The notes below the pieces were generated by a model. The model searched no databases. It was not told the origin of the DNA and worked only from the letters and a program-made list of their open reading frames with translations. Of a DNA stretch of 64,000 bases, positions 35,294-44,214 are shown one piece after another; position 1 is the first letter of the stretch; each line of letters begins with the position of its first letter. Made by a program: the position numbers and the translations under genes. The DNA comes from Alkalimarinus coralli (lineage in GTDB: Bacteria > Pseudomonadota > Gammaproteobacteria > Pseudomonadales > Oleiphilaceae): the NCBI RefSeq assembly GCF_023650515.1, contig NZ_CP096016.1:4280001-4344000 (forward strand), given 5' to 3'.

Positions 35294-35968
35294 ATGAATC
35301 AAATTTGGGATGTGGACGCGGGTTTTCTTGATGATGAGCTGCTGACAGAGCAGATGCGGCTGCTGTCTGGTTTAATCAACGATCAAACCAGCCGGGAGAA
35401 GCGGCTTCCTTCGCACTGGATTGGTCATGAAGAGGCCCTGGTTGTTAAGTTAAATCAACTTATTGCGGAAATGCGCCTAAGGGATATCGCAACACCTGAG
35501 TATCAGACTATTTACCAGGGAACCATTATTTGGCCTGCACGCTATCAAGAACCATTAAAAGAACAGCTTCAGAAACTGGCGGAGCGAAGGGCGCGTGGAT
35601 TACATGGGCGCATCGCAGTGCCTGCCAATGAGCGTGAGCTATGGGCTATTTATCGCTATTCAGTGATGGCGCGTAACCATAATTCATTTATTTGTATTGG
35701 CCAGCAAGTCGCTAGTCGCCAGATTGCATTTGATGATCTGTTGCAGGAAGTTGTCCATGCTGGACGAGCAGAACCCTATCAGCCTGATGTTCAAAATGCA
35801 CTGCAACAGATGTGGGGGTATGTTTCTGCAAACTCTTTTGTCCGGCCGAATGAAGTTAGCAACTCAGAGCTGCTGGCTGAAGTTCAATTACTTGCCAAAC
35901 AGACCAACGCAGAATATTTGTTAAAGTCGACTTCGCTGGGTGAATTAGCGCTCTGGTGTAAAGAGTAA
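35294..35968 (+). CDS. Putative DNA-repair protein: PF03013-like N-terminus plus DUF1722-like C-terminus
   Basis: A 224-residue protein. The N-terminal 70 residues (MNQIWDV, ELLTEQMRLL, SHWIGHEEAL, LIAEMRLRD) look like the pyrimidine-dimer glycosylase family (T4 endonuclease V type), and residues about 110-224 (ELWAIYRYSVMARNHNSF, ALQQMWGYVSA, a terminal LLKSTSLGEL) look like DUF1722, which is often next to or fused to photolyase genes. Both resemblances are by eye and are moderate. If right, the fusion suggests a role in UV damage. The second of two adjacent ATGs is preferred by its distance from AAGGGA. Confidence 0.5.
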   Translation: MNQIWDVDAGFLDDELLTEQMRLLSGLINDQTSREKRLPSHWIGHEEALVVKLNQLIAEMRLRDIATPEYQTIYQGTIIWPARYQEPLKEQLQKLAERRARGLHGRIAVPANERELWAIYRYSVMARNHNSFICIGQQVASRQIAFDDLLQEVVHAGRAEPYQPDVQNALQQMWGYVSANSFVRPNEVSNSELLAEVQLLAKQTNAEYLLKSTSLGELALWCKE

Positions 35969-36000
35969 CCCCTGAGTGACGCAGATGTTGAGAGGCAACA

Positions 36001-36768
36001 GTGCTAAAACTTAATCATAAAGTCAGTGGGCAGGGTGAGCCGATTATTCTGGTTCATGGTTTATTTGGCTCGCTGGAGAACTTAGGCATGGTGGCTCGAG
36101 GGCTGGCTGAGCAATACGAAGTGCACTCTCTTGATGTACGAAACCATGGCCGCTCTCCCCATAGTGACGTACATACCTACGACGCAATAACCGCAGATAT
36201 TATTGGCTACATGGATAGCAGTGGACTCTCTCAGTGTCACTTTCTTGGGCACTCAATGGGGGGGAAAGCGGTCATGCACCTGGCTCTGAACTCTCCTGAG
36301 CGAGTTAACAAGCTGATCGTGGCGGATATAGCGCCGGTACAGTACGAACCTCATCACAATGAGATATTTGATGGGCTGTTATCGCTTCAACTGGATGCGC
36401 TGACGTCGCGAGCAGAGGCGGATAAACAGCTCGCTAAAACGGTGAAAGAGCTGCCGGTACGCCAGTTCCTGCTAAAAAATCTGGTAAAAAGTGGCAGTGC
36501 CGGTTTTGCCTGGAAAATGAATTTGAAATCCCTGTGCAAGAACTACCACCACATTATGGCAGGGCAGACATCTGATAGCCCGTTTGAAGGAGAGGTACTG
36601 TTTATAGCCGGAGGCCGTTCAAACTATGTGCAAAGCCAGCATCGAGATCATGTTCTCAAACTCTTTCCCAATACGTCGATGAAAATTATTCCCGATACCG
36701 GTCATTGGCTGCATGCCGAAAAAACGGATCTGTTTGTTAAGCTATGTGAGCGATTTTTGGCGGAGTAA
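36001..36768 (+). CDS. ybfF: YbfF-type alpha/beta hydrolase (esterase)
   Basis: A 255-residue esterase. LVHGLFGSLENLG near residue 17, DVRNHGRSPH near 46, the nucleophile elbow FLGHSMGGKA near 80, and DTGHWLHAEKT near the C-terminus with the catalytic histidine match E. coli YbfF throughout. It hydrolyses short acyl esters and acyl-CoA in vitro. The start is a GTG behind GAGAGG. A classical terminator follows, and a group II intron begins right after it. Confidence 0.92.
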   Translation: MLKLNHKVSGQGEPIILVHGLFGSLENLGMVARGLAEQYEVHSLDVRNHGRSPHSDVHTYDAITADIIGYMDSSGLSQCHFLGHSMGGKAVMHLALNSPERVNKLIVADIAPVQYEPHHNEIFDGLLSLQLDALTSRAEADKQLAKTVKELPVRQFLLKNLVKSGSAGFAWKMNLKSLCKNYHHIMAGQTSDSPFEGEVLFIAGGRSNYVQSQHRDHVLKLFPNTSMKIIPDTGHWLHAEKTDLFVKLCERFLAE

Positions 36769-36816
36769 CGTATTGCCTGTTGTGCTTAAGCTGTTATTAA
36801 CGCGTTTGCTCATTCT

Positions 36817-36841
36817 AAGCCTGTCTTGTACGGGCTTTTTT
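36817..36841 (+). terminator. Rho-independent terminator of ybfF
   Basis: Stem AAGCCTGT/ACGGGCTT (one T-G pair) around loop CTTGT is followed by TTTTTT. It lies about 50 bases past the ybfF stop. The group II intron starts at its T tract. Confidence 0.88.
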
Positions 36842-37613
36842 GTTTGCCCAGCGAAGCTGGCAAACCCGTCCACTTGAAAGAAAGTGGAATCACCCTGACT
36901 AAGGGGAAGATAATCTGAATGGCAAGGGCGCCACTGGCCAACGGTGGGGTCTGAAGGAAGCCATAGGAAGTTAGAGGTACACAACTAACCGTAACCTGTT
37001 TCGGCGGTGTTGGTGGGTAAGCGTCCAAAATAGCGCGAAGCCCAATACTTAGTCAGACCAACAACGTGCTTGAGGGTGGGATCTCTAACAGGGAGTCAGT
37101 GCAGTAACTGGGGAAGCCTGGCACTGTATCCATGTCAAAGGAAATGACTGGACGTATTATTCAAGGGGTGACTCAAGAATGGTATGAGTGTGAGGTGGCA
37201 GATGAACCCGTAGTAGTTTTGAAGGCTAGGCCGATGAAAGCCAGTAATGGTGTGGAGGATAAAACCAAGCCGACCAACAGCGCAATGATTGTTGGGGCTA
37301 GCAAGATTCAAAAGGTCAGGCTAGTTGCGAAGGGGGGAAGTGGTCTATAAACCACTAAAAGAGAAACGTAATAGGTCGTGTGACTACAAGCGGCATTAAC
37401 ATGCTGGGCATCCTTCAATGGTAAAGAGTGAAATCGGCGCGATTGTTGTTGAGCTGGTCATGGGGAGTAATCATTTCTCTTCATTAGAGGCAACAAGGTG
37501 GTTAAGCATATTGCACAAAATTGGGTCAAACCAAGCTAGAAGACTTAACGCGATGATGAAACAAACCCAACACAATCTAGGCAGTTAACGGCTAGTGGTA
37601 TGAGAAAATAAAC

Positions 37614-38879
37614 GTGAGAGTTTACTACAGTCTTTATGGTCGTCTGCTATCACTGCAGGCACTCTATGACGCATTCAAGCGAGTGAAGAAGAATAAAGGT
37701 GCTGCCGGAATAGACGGGCAGAGCGTGCAGGACTTTGCACAAAACTTGGAAAGTAATCTCAAACAACTATTACTCGAACTACAAGAGAGGCGGTATCAAC
37801 CGCAACCAGTAAAACGTGTTGAAATCGACAAGGACGATGGAAGTAAGCGGCTACTGGGTGTTCCCACGGTTCGAGACCGTGTCGTACAACAATGTTTATC
37901 GAATATCATCACCCCCATCTTCGACCCAGACTTTCACCCATCCAGCTATGGGTATAGAGAGGGGCGAAGCTGTCATCAAGCCATTAGCAAAGCGACGTTG
38001 TTTATACGAAAGTATCATCGTCAACACGTAGTGGATATGGATCTGTCGAAGTGCTTCGACATGCTCGACCATGATCTAATCATTCAGTCAGTGCGAAAAC
38101 GAATCACAGATGGCAGTATTCTGAACTTGATAGACATGTTTCTAAAAAGTGGAGTGATGATAGGCTCAAGTTGGCAAAGCAACGACAAGGGAAGTCCGCA
38201 AGGCGGGGTGATCAGTCCATTGCTAGCCAATATCTACTTAGATGCCTTTGATCAGGAAATGAAACGACGTCAGCACCGAATAGTGCGATACGCCGATGAT
38301 ATCTTGATACTCTGTAGCTCAGAAGCGGCAGCAAAGAATGCACTAAAGGTAGCGAGTCATATTTTAGAAGAGACACTTAAGCTAAAAGTGAATGAGCGGA
38401 AAACTCACATTGCGCATAGCGATGATGGGATTAAATTCTTGGGAGTGGTGATAGGAACAAACTATACACGAATCCAAGAAAAGAAACTCAAGACACTGAA
38501 AGTAAAGGTGAAGCAAATTACCAAGCGCAATGGAGGAAAGAACTTAGCCGAGGTGCTAAAAGAACTGAATCCAGTGCTAAGAGGGTTTGCAAATTATTTT
38601 AAAATAGCGAATATAGGATATATCTTAAATCAATTATCAGGTTGGATAAGACGAAGGTTGAGAAGTGTACAGCTGAAACTGTGGAAGAAGCCGGGCAAAC
38701 TGCATCGACGACTAAAGCAATTGGGCTACAAACCTCCGTTTAAGAGCATCAAGATGAACTCATGGAGAAATGCAGCGAGTCCATTGGCAAGTTATGCGAT
38801 GCCTAATAACTGGTTCAAAGAAATCGGCTTATATCAGATAAATGAAGTAAGGACAGGGGTTCTTGTTCCTTATTGTTAA
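37614..38879 (+). CDS. ltrA: Group II intron reverse transcriptase/maturase
   Basis: A 421-residue protein with RT domain (GAAGIDG, RLLGVPTVRDRVVQQ, SSYGYREGRSCHQA, active-site RYADDILIL near residue 225) and the X/maturase region (LRGFANYFKIA, GWIRRRLRSVQLKLWKKPGK). It ends without an HNH endonuclease domain, as in classes that use existing DNA ends or hairpins. It helps splicing and reverse-splices the intron into DNA. The start is a GTG. No frameshift is seen, so the intron may be active. Confidence 0.95.
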   Translation: MRVYYSLYGRLLSLQALYDAFKRVKKNKGAAGIDGQSVQDFAQNLESNLKQLLLELQERRYQPQPVKRVEIDKDDGSKRLLGVPTVRDRVVQQCLSNIITPIFDPDFHPSSYGYREGRSCHQAISKATLFIRKYHRQHVVDMDLSKCFDMLDHDLIIQSVRKRITDGSILNLIDMFLKSGVMIGSSWQSNDKGSPQGGVISPLLANIYLDAFDQEMKRRQHRIVRYADDILILCSSEAAAKNALKVASHILEETLKLKVNERKTHIAHSDDGIKFLGVVIGTNYTRIQEKKLKTLKVKVKQITKRNGGKNLAEVLKELNPVLRGFANYFKIANIGYILNQLSGWIRRRLRSVQLKLWKKPGKLHRRLKQLGYKPPFKSIKMNSWRNAASPLASYAMPNNWFKEIGLYQINEVRTGVLVPYC

Positions 38880-38896
38880 GGAATAGTAGATTACAT

Positions 38897-38967
38897 GAGC
38901 CGTATACGAGATCCGTACGTACGGTTCTGTGAGAGGGAGGGGGCTGTAACGCCTCCCCCTACTCGAT
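38897..38967 (+). ncRNA. Group II intron domains V and VI
   Basis: Domain V begins GAGCCGTATACG and closes with CGTACGGTTCT, the conserved catalytic hairpin. Domain VI is a GAGGGAGGGGGC / GCCTCCCCCTACTC stem whose bulged region should hold the branch-point adenosine. The intron ends at ...CTACTCGAT. Confidence 0.9.
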
Positions 38968-39054
38968 GTGCACCAGGTAGCTAAATTCACGAAAATTAAC
39001 GTCTATACTCATAGAAGGGTTAGCTAAAAACAATAATAAATAGAGGTAGGTGCG

Positions 39055-39612
39055 ATGTGCGCAGTAGTCAATGAACCCGTGGCGCCGATTGTTATAGATG
39101 TTGAGGCGTCAGGTTTTGGGCGAGGCAGTTACCCAATCGAAGTCGGGTTTGTTATGCCCGATGGCAGCACTCACTGTACATTGATTAAACCCGAAGCATC
39201 TTGGGTTCACTGGGATGAGTCTTCAGAGATGTTGCACGGTATTAGCCGAGACATTCTGGCGGAGCATGGCAAACCTGTTGATGAAGTTGCCTTGTGGTTA
39301 AATCAGCATTTAAGGGGCTTAACCGCCTATTCAGATGCCTGGGGCAATGATTTGAGCTGGCTTGGCACATTGTTCGAGTATGCAGAGGTTCCTCAGCTAT
39401 TTCATTTAGATGCGCTGAATAAGCTGTTATCTGAAGAGCAGATGAATGCCTGGGCAGATACCCGAAATCGCGTTGTGTCAGAGTTGAATATCAGGCGACA
39501 CCGTGCCAGTAATGATGCAAAAGTAATTCAACGTACATATCTGGCCACGTTACCAGTAAGCAGTGGTTCATCTGATAGTGTGTGGAGTCTCAATCAGCTC
39601 ATGTCTAAGTAA
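39055..39612 (+). CDS. DEDDh 3'-5' exonuclease
   Basis: A 185-residue RNase T/DnaQ-like nuclease. Exo I is IVIDVEASGFG (D15, E17), Exo II is around AYSDAWGNDLSWL (about residue 95) and Exo III is HRASNDAKV with the histidine and last aspartate of the DEDDh type. Such small exonucleases trim RNA or single-stranded DNA. The start ATG follows AGAGGTAGGTGCG. It is the first gene after the intron. Confidence 0.85.
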   Translation: MCAVVNEPVAPIVIDVEASGFGRGSYPIEVGFVMPDGSTHCTLIKPEASWVHWDESSEMLHGISRDILAEHGKPVDEVALWLNQHLRGLTAYSDAWGNDLSWLGTLFEYAEVPQLFHLDALNKLLSEEQMNAWADTRNRVVSELNIRRHRASNDAKVIQRTYLATLPVSSGSSDSVWSLNQLMSK

Positions 39613-39635
39613 TTCAATAACCACGACTTAATCTT

Positions 39636-39734
39636 GTAGCCGTGATGCAGCGAAGCGGAATCAAGGAAAGCCAACTTTGCAGCCACAAGACCCCAACCCT
39701 GATTCCAGTCGTACCGCCTTTCATCAAGGCTACC
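39636..39734 (+). repeat. Dispersed repeat, copy 2 (intact)
   Basis: GTAGCCGTGATGCAGCG, AAGCGGAATCAAGGAAA, then CCAGTCGTACCGCCTTT and CATCAAGGCTACC. It matches the repeat split by the IS1182 element at 23382-23455/25163-25181. The first 35 bases form an imperfect hairpin. It lies between the exonuclease gene and a small gene. Confidence 0.85.
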
Positions 39735-39790
39735 TGTTCCGGTATATTCGCTACAATTATGCGGCGAATCGAAATCAGGGGGAGGGTAGC

Positions 39791-39976
39791 ATGATAGAAA
39801 AAGCCAACGATGAAACCATTGAAGGTGCCAACGCCGGTGTAGTCGATACGACCAAAACCGTTAAAGCAGGTTGCGGTATTCGCTACGACCCTGAGGTACT
39901 CGGTGAAGACAGTGGTTTTGACTTTTCAGGTGCGGAGCAGCTCAACCCCACTACGAGAGACCAAACCGAAGGCTAA
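39791..39976 (+). CDS. Small acidic hypothetical protein, 61 residues
   Basis: Starts MIEKANDETIEGANAGV behind a very good GGGGGAGGG ribosome site. The protein is acidic and probably disordered (KAGCGIRYDPEVLGEDSG, then FDFSGAEQLNP), with one cysteine and no membrane segment. The stop overlaps that of the convergent methyltransferase by three bases. I do not recognise it. The ribosome site makes it more credible than most short frames. Confidence 0.5.
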   Translation: MIEKANDETIEGANAGVVDTTKTVKAGCGIRYDPEVLGEDSGFDFSGAEQLNPTTRDQTEG

Positions 39977-40848
39977 GCCGTCGCCTTAACCACCCTGAAG
40001 AGGGTGGGGGTGCTCATTTTTAACCTATGCTTTGGTTCTTGCAGGCTATTTGCGTTAAAAGCACTGTCTGGATCAATAACCGATGCATGGGAAAAACCAC
40101 AACCTTCAAGTGCGGCCTTTATCTGCCGGTTGCTGGTATAGTGCAAAGGGACTTCCTGGCGTGTAATAAGCTCAATCACTTTTTGTGTGCCGAATATGAT
40201 CGGAGCAAAGGGGTGATCCGGCACTTTAGGCCATATCTCGAACAAGTAATGCCCCTCCTTAAACGGTTTCAATGCATATGCAAGGCGAGTCCAGAAGCCT
40301 TCTATAACGTCCAACGGAAAGTAATTCACCAACCCTTCGGTAATAATCAGCGTTTTTGCTGTTTGATTTACGTTTTGCAGTAGTTGCTCAATGCTGAGCT
40401 CGCCTTCCTGCCTCAAGATATTGCACTCAACAATGCTGAAGCGGTCATCATCAAACAGCTCTTTCTTCAGGCGCTTTTTCTTCCAGGCCACCATATCGGG
40501 CAGGTCTGCTTCAATGTAAGTGAGCTTGTGGTTTGGGCGGCCCGTTAGAATGCGTAAACTTCGGGCGGAAAGCCCGCTCGCCACTTCTATAATCTGAGTC
40601 ACGCCGTCGTCAATTGCCTGGTTCACTAATTCATCCAGCAGGCAGTGTCGTTGCAATAACATGGCTTCAAGATTGACCCCGATGGTGGCATTGCTTAGCC
40701 AGTCTGCCGGGCGTGAACTGTAATACATCAGTTTGCCGAGGATGGAGCTAAACGAGGTCGGGCTCAGGTGATGGTTGCACCAGACGTAACCGGTAAAGTG
40801 GCCGGTCAGGCTGACGGGGCTTTGATCTTTAATGACTGGTCTTTTCAT
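39973..40848 (-). CDS. Class I SAM methyltransferase, LCMT/PPM1-like (PF04072)
   Basis: About 291 residues. IIEVASGLSARSLRI near residue 85 is the SAM-binding loop in the form used by leucine carboxyl methyltransferase-like proteins, followed by LTYIEADLPDMVAWKK and LIITEGLVNYFP. In bacteria these proteins methylate small molecules or polyketide-type acids. The ATG at 40846-40848 is chosen over the far-upstream ATG at 40950, since the extra 34 residues have no family match; neither has an ideal ribosome site. Confidence 0.83.
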   Translation of the reverse strand: MKRPVIKDQSPVSLTGHFTGYVWCNHHLSPTSFSSILGKLMYYSSRPADWLSNATIGVNLEAMLLQRHCLLDELVNQAIDDGVTQIIEVASGLSARSLRILTGRPNHKLTYIEADLPDMVAWKKKRLKKELFDDDRFSIVECNILRQEGELSIEQLLQNVNQTAKTLIITEGLVNYFPLDVIEGFWTRLAYALKPFKEGHYLFEIWPKVPDHPFAPIIFGTQKVIELITRQEVPLHYTSNRQIKAALEGCGFSHASVIDPDSAFNANSLQEPKHRLKMSTPTLFRVVKATA

Positions 40849-40997
40849 CCTTGAATTCCGAACTGTTATTCTTGATACGTGGCAATATTGCTGCGGAGTA
40901 TGTTGGATACACTGATCAGTATGGATCACAATGTTTAAATCATCAATCAAGGAATCGCTAAGAGCCGGTCTGCTTGTAGCGAAAAATGGAGCGAATC

Positions 40998-41435
40998 ATG
41001 CCCGTAAAAGTATCAAAATACATGTCACCCAAAGTTGTTTCTGTGCCCTCTGCCATGGGCATTCGAGAGGCTTTTTTTCTCATGCGGGAAAAAGAGATCC
41101 GTCACTTGCCGGTGGTTGACGGAGGGACATTGCAGGGAATTGTTAGTGATAGAGCCTTGAGAAGACCAGACTGGGTTGATGAGGCGCCTGATGTGAGCCA
41201 CATCTACGATTTGAATGATGACCTCAATGTTGGCGACATTATGATAAAGAATGTCTTTTGTCTGCATACCTACGACACCTTGAGCAAGGCCGTGAAGTTG
41301 TTATTGGAACAAAAAATTGGTGCCGCGCCAGTGCTGGATAAAGATGAACAGTTGGTGGGGATGTTGTCGGCGGTTGACCTGCTTCAGGCGCTGGATGATT
41401 TGTTAAGTGCAGAAAGGCAGATGAAAGGGAAGTAA
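40998..41435 (+). CDS. CBS-pair protein
   Basis: A 145-residue protein made of two CBS motifs: VSKYMSPKVVSVPSAMGI...LPVVDGGTLQGIVSDR and NVGDIMIKNVFCLHTYDT...AAPVLDKDEQLVGMLSAVDLL. It probably senses AMP/ATP or another nucleotide. The ATG at 40998 is six bases after GGAG; an ATG at 40986 is also in frame. It is monocistronic. Two further CBS-pair genes are at 34735 and 62602. Confidence 0.88.
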   Translation: MPVKVSKYMSPKVVSVPSAMGIREAFFLMREKEIRHLPVVDGGTLQGIVSDRALRRPDWVDEAPDVSHIYDLNDDLNVGDIMIKNVFCLHTYDTLSKAVKLLLEQKIGAAPVLDKDEQLVGMLSAVDLLQALDDLLSAERQMKGK

Positions 41436-41445
41436 CGCGGATGAT

Positions 41446-41479
41446 ATCAAAGCATGAGAGCCAGGCTTCATGCTTTGAT
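41446..41479. terminator. Hairpin between convergent genes
   Basis: A 12-bp perfect stem, ATCAAAGCATGA and its complement, lies between the CBS gene and the convergent DUF695-like gene. It lacks a long T tract, so termination is only likely. Confidence 0.5.
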
Positions 41480-41511
41480 GCGATGACAGCGTCAATGACT
41501 GCCAGCTCGCT

Positions 41512-41976
41512 TCAATGGCGACTGCTGGCAAACTGCTTTAGATAAATATCAGTCAATTTCCACTCTTCGTCAGGATCTATCGAATAACTAAATGGACGGG
41601 GGTGATTTTCTGCGTCGATAATACGCTTAATGAGCTCGTCTGCCTGCACAGGGTTGTATACCCTAAATAGCAGTTCACGGGTTTTTCTCCATGTGATTCT
41701 GGCCAGTGGGATCGCATTGCCTCCTTCACGTAAATCACATTCAAGCTGTTGGCAGAAGGGGTCTATCTCTTTTGCTTCTTCGGGCAGAGTCAGGCCTTTG
41801 TCGTCTTCAGTCTGTAATTCCAGAATCAGCGATAATTGCCAACTAAACAGCTGGCGTTGCTCTTTACCAAGTGATGCCAGCGTTGTGTTAACCGCAGCGT
41901 AGACTTGCGCGCCCTCGTCTTCTCGTTGGATAACGGTGTAGGAAGGCTCTGGTACGACAAACGTTTTATTGGACAC
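41512..41976 (-). CDS. DUF695-like protein
   Basis: A 154-residue soluble protein. The segment REGGNAIPLARITWRKTRELL near residue 85 and SYSIDPDEEWKLTDIYLK near the end look like the DUF695 fold found in several Gram-negative bacteria; the match is by eye. The function is unknown. The start ATG has a weak AGAACA... upstream. It is convergent with the CBS gene. Confidence 0.55.
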   Translation of the reverse strand: MSNKTFVVPEPSYTVIQREDEGAQVYAAVNTTLASLGKEQRQLFSWQLSLILELQTEDDKGLTLPEEAKEIDPFCQQLECDLREGGNAIPLARITWRKTRELLFRVYNPVQADELIKRIIDAENHPRPFSYSIDPDEEWKLTDIYLKQFASSRH

Positions 41977-42081
41977 GTGTTCTTCTCTCTATCATTCTCT
42001 AATAAATAAGCATTGAGGCGATTCAGGCATCCATAATACCTGAATTGGCGGGCCTTATAATCATTGATGGCTAATAACAAA

Positions 42082-42140
42082 GAAAAAAGGACGGGGAACC
42101 CCGTCCTGCGATCAAAAAGCAATGCCTGGCGGGCATTGCT
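42082..42140 (-). terminator. Tandem terminators after dctM
   Basis: Two hairpins in series: AGCAATGCC/GGCATTGCT (42118-42140), followed on the minus strand by TTTTTG, and AGGACGGGG/CCCCGTCCT (42088-42107), followed by TTTTTTC. Together they give a robust end to the dctPQM transcript. Confidence 0.88.
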
Positions 42141-42226
42141 TATTATGTGAGTGATCGCCAAGGGACAATCGTTAACTCAGTCATTGCCAGAGGCAAAACC
42201 CTGTAGGCAATAACTGAGTCTGTTGG

Positions 42227-43624
42227 CTAGTAGCCTCGAAGTGAGTCAAGGTACTCAGGCAGGAATAGCGAAATTTGCGGTATGTAGGTAATCAGTATGA
42301 GGAACAACAGCAGTAAACCCAACCATGGCAGTGCCGCCTGAATGACCCACCCCATACTGCGCTTGGTGATCCCAGCTGTGACAAACAGGTTGAGCCCAAC
42401 CGGTGGTGTCAGCATACCAATTTCCATATTCACCACCATGATGATACCCAGGTGGATTGGGTCAATGCCTAGCTGCGTGGCAATCGGGAACAGTATCGGA
42501 GCCATGATCAGCAAAATGGCAGAAGGCTCCATAAAATTACCCGCCATGAGCAATAAGATGTTCACCACGATTAAAAAGCCCCACGCCGGTAAACCCCATG
42601 CGACAATCGTTTCGGCAATCGAGTGAGGAATGCGTTCAGTGGTTAGAACATGCGCAAACAGCATGGCGTTCGCGATGATAAAAAGCAGCATCAGGCTGGT
42701 TTTTGCTGCATCCAGTACTACCCGATTGACCTCTCTATCAACCACTGAACACGGCAGCGCGACAATAGAATGAATGGTATTTCTGCCAATAGTAGCCGGG
42801 AGAGACTCACCCTCTTTCTTCCATGGTTCATTCTTCATCGGGCCAATATCGCGGTAGCCAATGACAGCCACTAAGAAGGCATAGACGGCTGCAACCGCTG
42901 CAGCTTCCGTCGGGCTTGCAATACCTCCGTATATTGAGCCCAGCACAATAATGATCAGCATCAGGCCACCCATGGCAATGGCACCAGACTTGGCTAACTT
43001 TTTAAAACCGGGGAAAGGCTGTGAAGGAAGGCCTTTGATCACGGCGACAATGTAGATGGCAATCATCAGTATGCCGCCCATCATAAGGCCGGGAATCAGG
43101 CCCGCCATAAACATTCTGGCTGCTGAAACCTCAGTTGCTGAGGCATACACCAGCATCACAATGGAGGGCGGAATTAAAATCCCCAGTGTGCCCGCATTGG
43201 CGATCACCCCCGCAGCAAACTTCTCGGGGTAGCCCGCTCTGACCATGCCCGCAATGACGATCGTCCCGATGGCGGCAACGGTCGCCGGTGATGAGCCTGA
43301 TACGGCCGCGAACAACATGCACGCCAGCACCGAGGCCATCGCAAGCCCCCCTCTGATATGGCCGACACTATCGATTGCGAAGTCGATCAAACGCTTGGCT
43401 ACCCCGCCTGTCGAGAGAAAAGCGGAGGATAGAATAAAGAATGGAATGGCGAGCAAGGTGTAATGTTCTGACGTGGCTTCAAACAGCTTTAGCGCAATAG
43501 AGGCCAGAGAGTCATTTGAAAAGAACAAAATGGTGGCAATACTGGATAGGCCTAGCGCAATGGCAATCGGCATACCCATCAGCATGCATAGTAACAATAG
43601 AATAAAGAGGGTTGCGGTAGTCAT
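42227..43624 (-). CDS. dctM: TRAP C4-dicarboxylate transporter, large permease DctM
   Basis: A 465-residue protein with about 12-13 helices, of the DctM/SiaM type: LLLLCMLMGMPIAIALGLSS at the start, AAVSGSSPATVAAIGTI near residue 110, IPPSIVMLVYA and MGMLTPPVGLN-like EIGMLTPPVG near the end. It moves C4-dicarboxylates (succinate, fumarate, malate) with Na+ or H+. Its ATG shares one base with the last codon of dctQ. It is the last gene of the dctPQM operon. Confidence 0.95.
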   Translation of the reverse strand: MTTATLFILLLLCMLMGMPIAIALGLSSIATILFFSNDSLASIALKLFEATSEHYTLLAIPFFILSSAFLSTGGVAKRLIDFAIDSVGHIRGGLAMASVLACMLFAAVSGSSPATVAAIGTIVIAGMVRAGYPEKFAAGVIANAGTLGILIPPSIVMLVYASATEVSAARMFMAGLIPGLMMGGILMIAIYIVAVIKGLPSQPFPGFKKLAKSGAIAMGGLMLIIIVLGSIYGGIASPTEAAAVAAVYAFLVAVIGYRDIGPMKNEPWKKEGESLPATIGRNTIHSIVALPCSVVDREVNRVVLDAAKTSLMLLFIIANAMLFAHVLTTERIPHSIAETIVAWGLPAWGFLIVVNILLLMAGNFMEPSAILLIMAPILFPIATQLGIDPIHLGIIMVVNMEIGMLTPPVGLNLFVTAGITKRSMGWVIQAALPWLGLLLLFLILITYIPQISLFLPEYLDSLRGY

Positions 43625-44214
43625 TATAAAGCCCCTCCATTTGGTTTATCGTTTGCGGTTTTGTGCTGGTTCTCCTTGGTTTGCATCTCCTCCAGCTCGC
43701 GCGCGATATGCATGCTTTCCTGCGCTTCATCGACGATATGAAAGCCATCCTGTTTGCCGGTGATGATATTCCAAAGCAGTTGCAGCAACCGGATACTCAG
43801 CAGCACAAAGCCGATAAAGAGAATACTCATGGCTTGCCACTTGGGTATTGGCAGGTCTTCCATCTCGATACCGATCATTTTCATTTTTGAAAGGTAAATC
43901 CAGCCACCATAGAGAAATAGTCCGCAATAGACACAACACAGTATGACCGCCACCATAGCAACAAACTTGCGAGGTTTTCCGGGGAGTAATTTAACAAAAG
44001 CGTCCACCCCGATGTGAGCGCCCACTTTAATGCCGTAAGAGGCGCCAAACAGTACAAACCAGGCCGCGATATAAAGCGTAACCTCTTCTGCCCAAAGGAT
44101 GCCGGAGTTGAAACCGAAGCGCATGACCACTTCGATAAAAACCAGCAGTGTCATACCCGCAAGAAGCAAGCAAAGAATGCTCTCTTCTGCTCGACTGATA
44201 AGTTTGCCAAACAT
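43624..44214 (-). CDS. dctQ: TRAP transporter, small permease DctQ
   Basis: A 196-residue membrane protein with four helices. LVFIEVVMRFGFNSGILWAEE near residue 30 and LLLSIRLLQLLWNI-like RLLQLLWNI near 145 are typical of DctQ. The C-terminal 40 residues are polar and rich in glutamate and lysine. Translationally coupled to dctM. Confidence 0.93.
   Translation of the reverse strand: MFGKLISRAEESILCLLLAGMTLLVFIEVVMRFGFNSGILWAEEVTLYIAAWFVLFGASYGIKVGAHIGVDAFVKLLPGKPRKFVAMVAVILCCVYCGLFLYGGWIYLSKMKMIGIEMEDLPIPKWQAMSILFIGFVLLSIRLLQLLWNIITGKQDGFHIVDEAQESMHIARELEEMQTKENQHKTANDKPNGGAL

Larger units (their letters stand above)
36842..38967 (+). mobile_element. Group II intron with intron-encoded protein, inserted after a terminator
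   Basis: The right end is well defined: a domain V (38897-38928) and domain VI ending in ACTCGAT. The left end is placed at the G after the terminator T tract, where GTTTGCC...GGCAAAC folds as a first domain I helix; GTTTG deviates from the usual GTGYG, so the boundary may be off by a few bases. Domain I-III sequence covers 36842-37613 and the reverse transcriptase lies in domain IV. Insertion just past a hairpin and T-run is a habit of class C introns. The ybfF gene itself is not interrupted. Confidence 0.85.

Noticed and set aside
37132-37350. A 72-residue frame in the intron's 5' region
   Set aside because: It lies in the structural RNA part of the group II intron; the open frame is likely a by-product of conserved RNA sequence.
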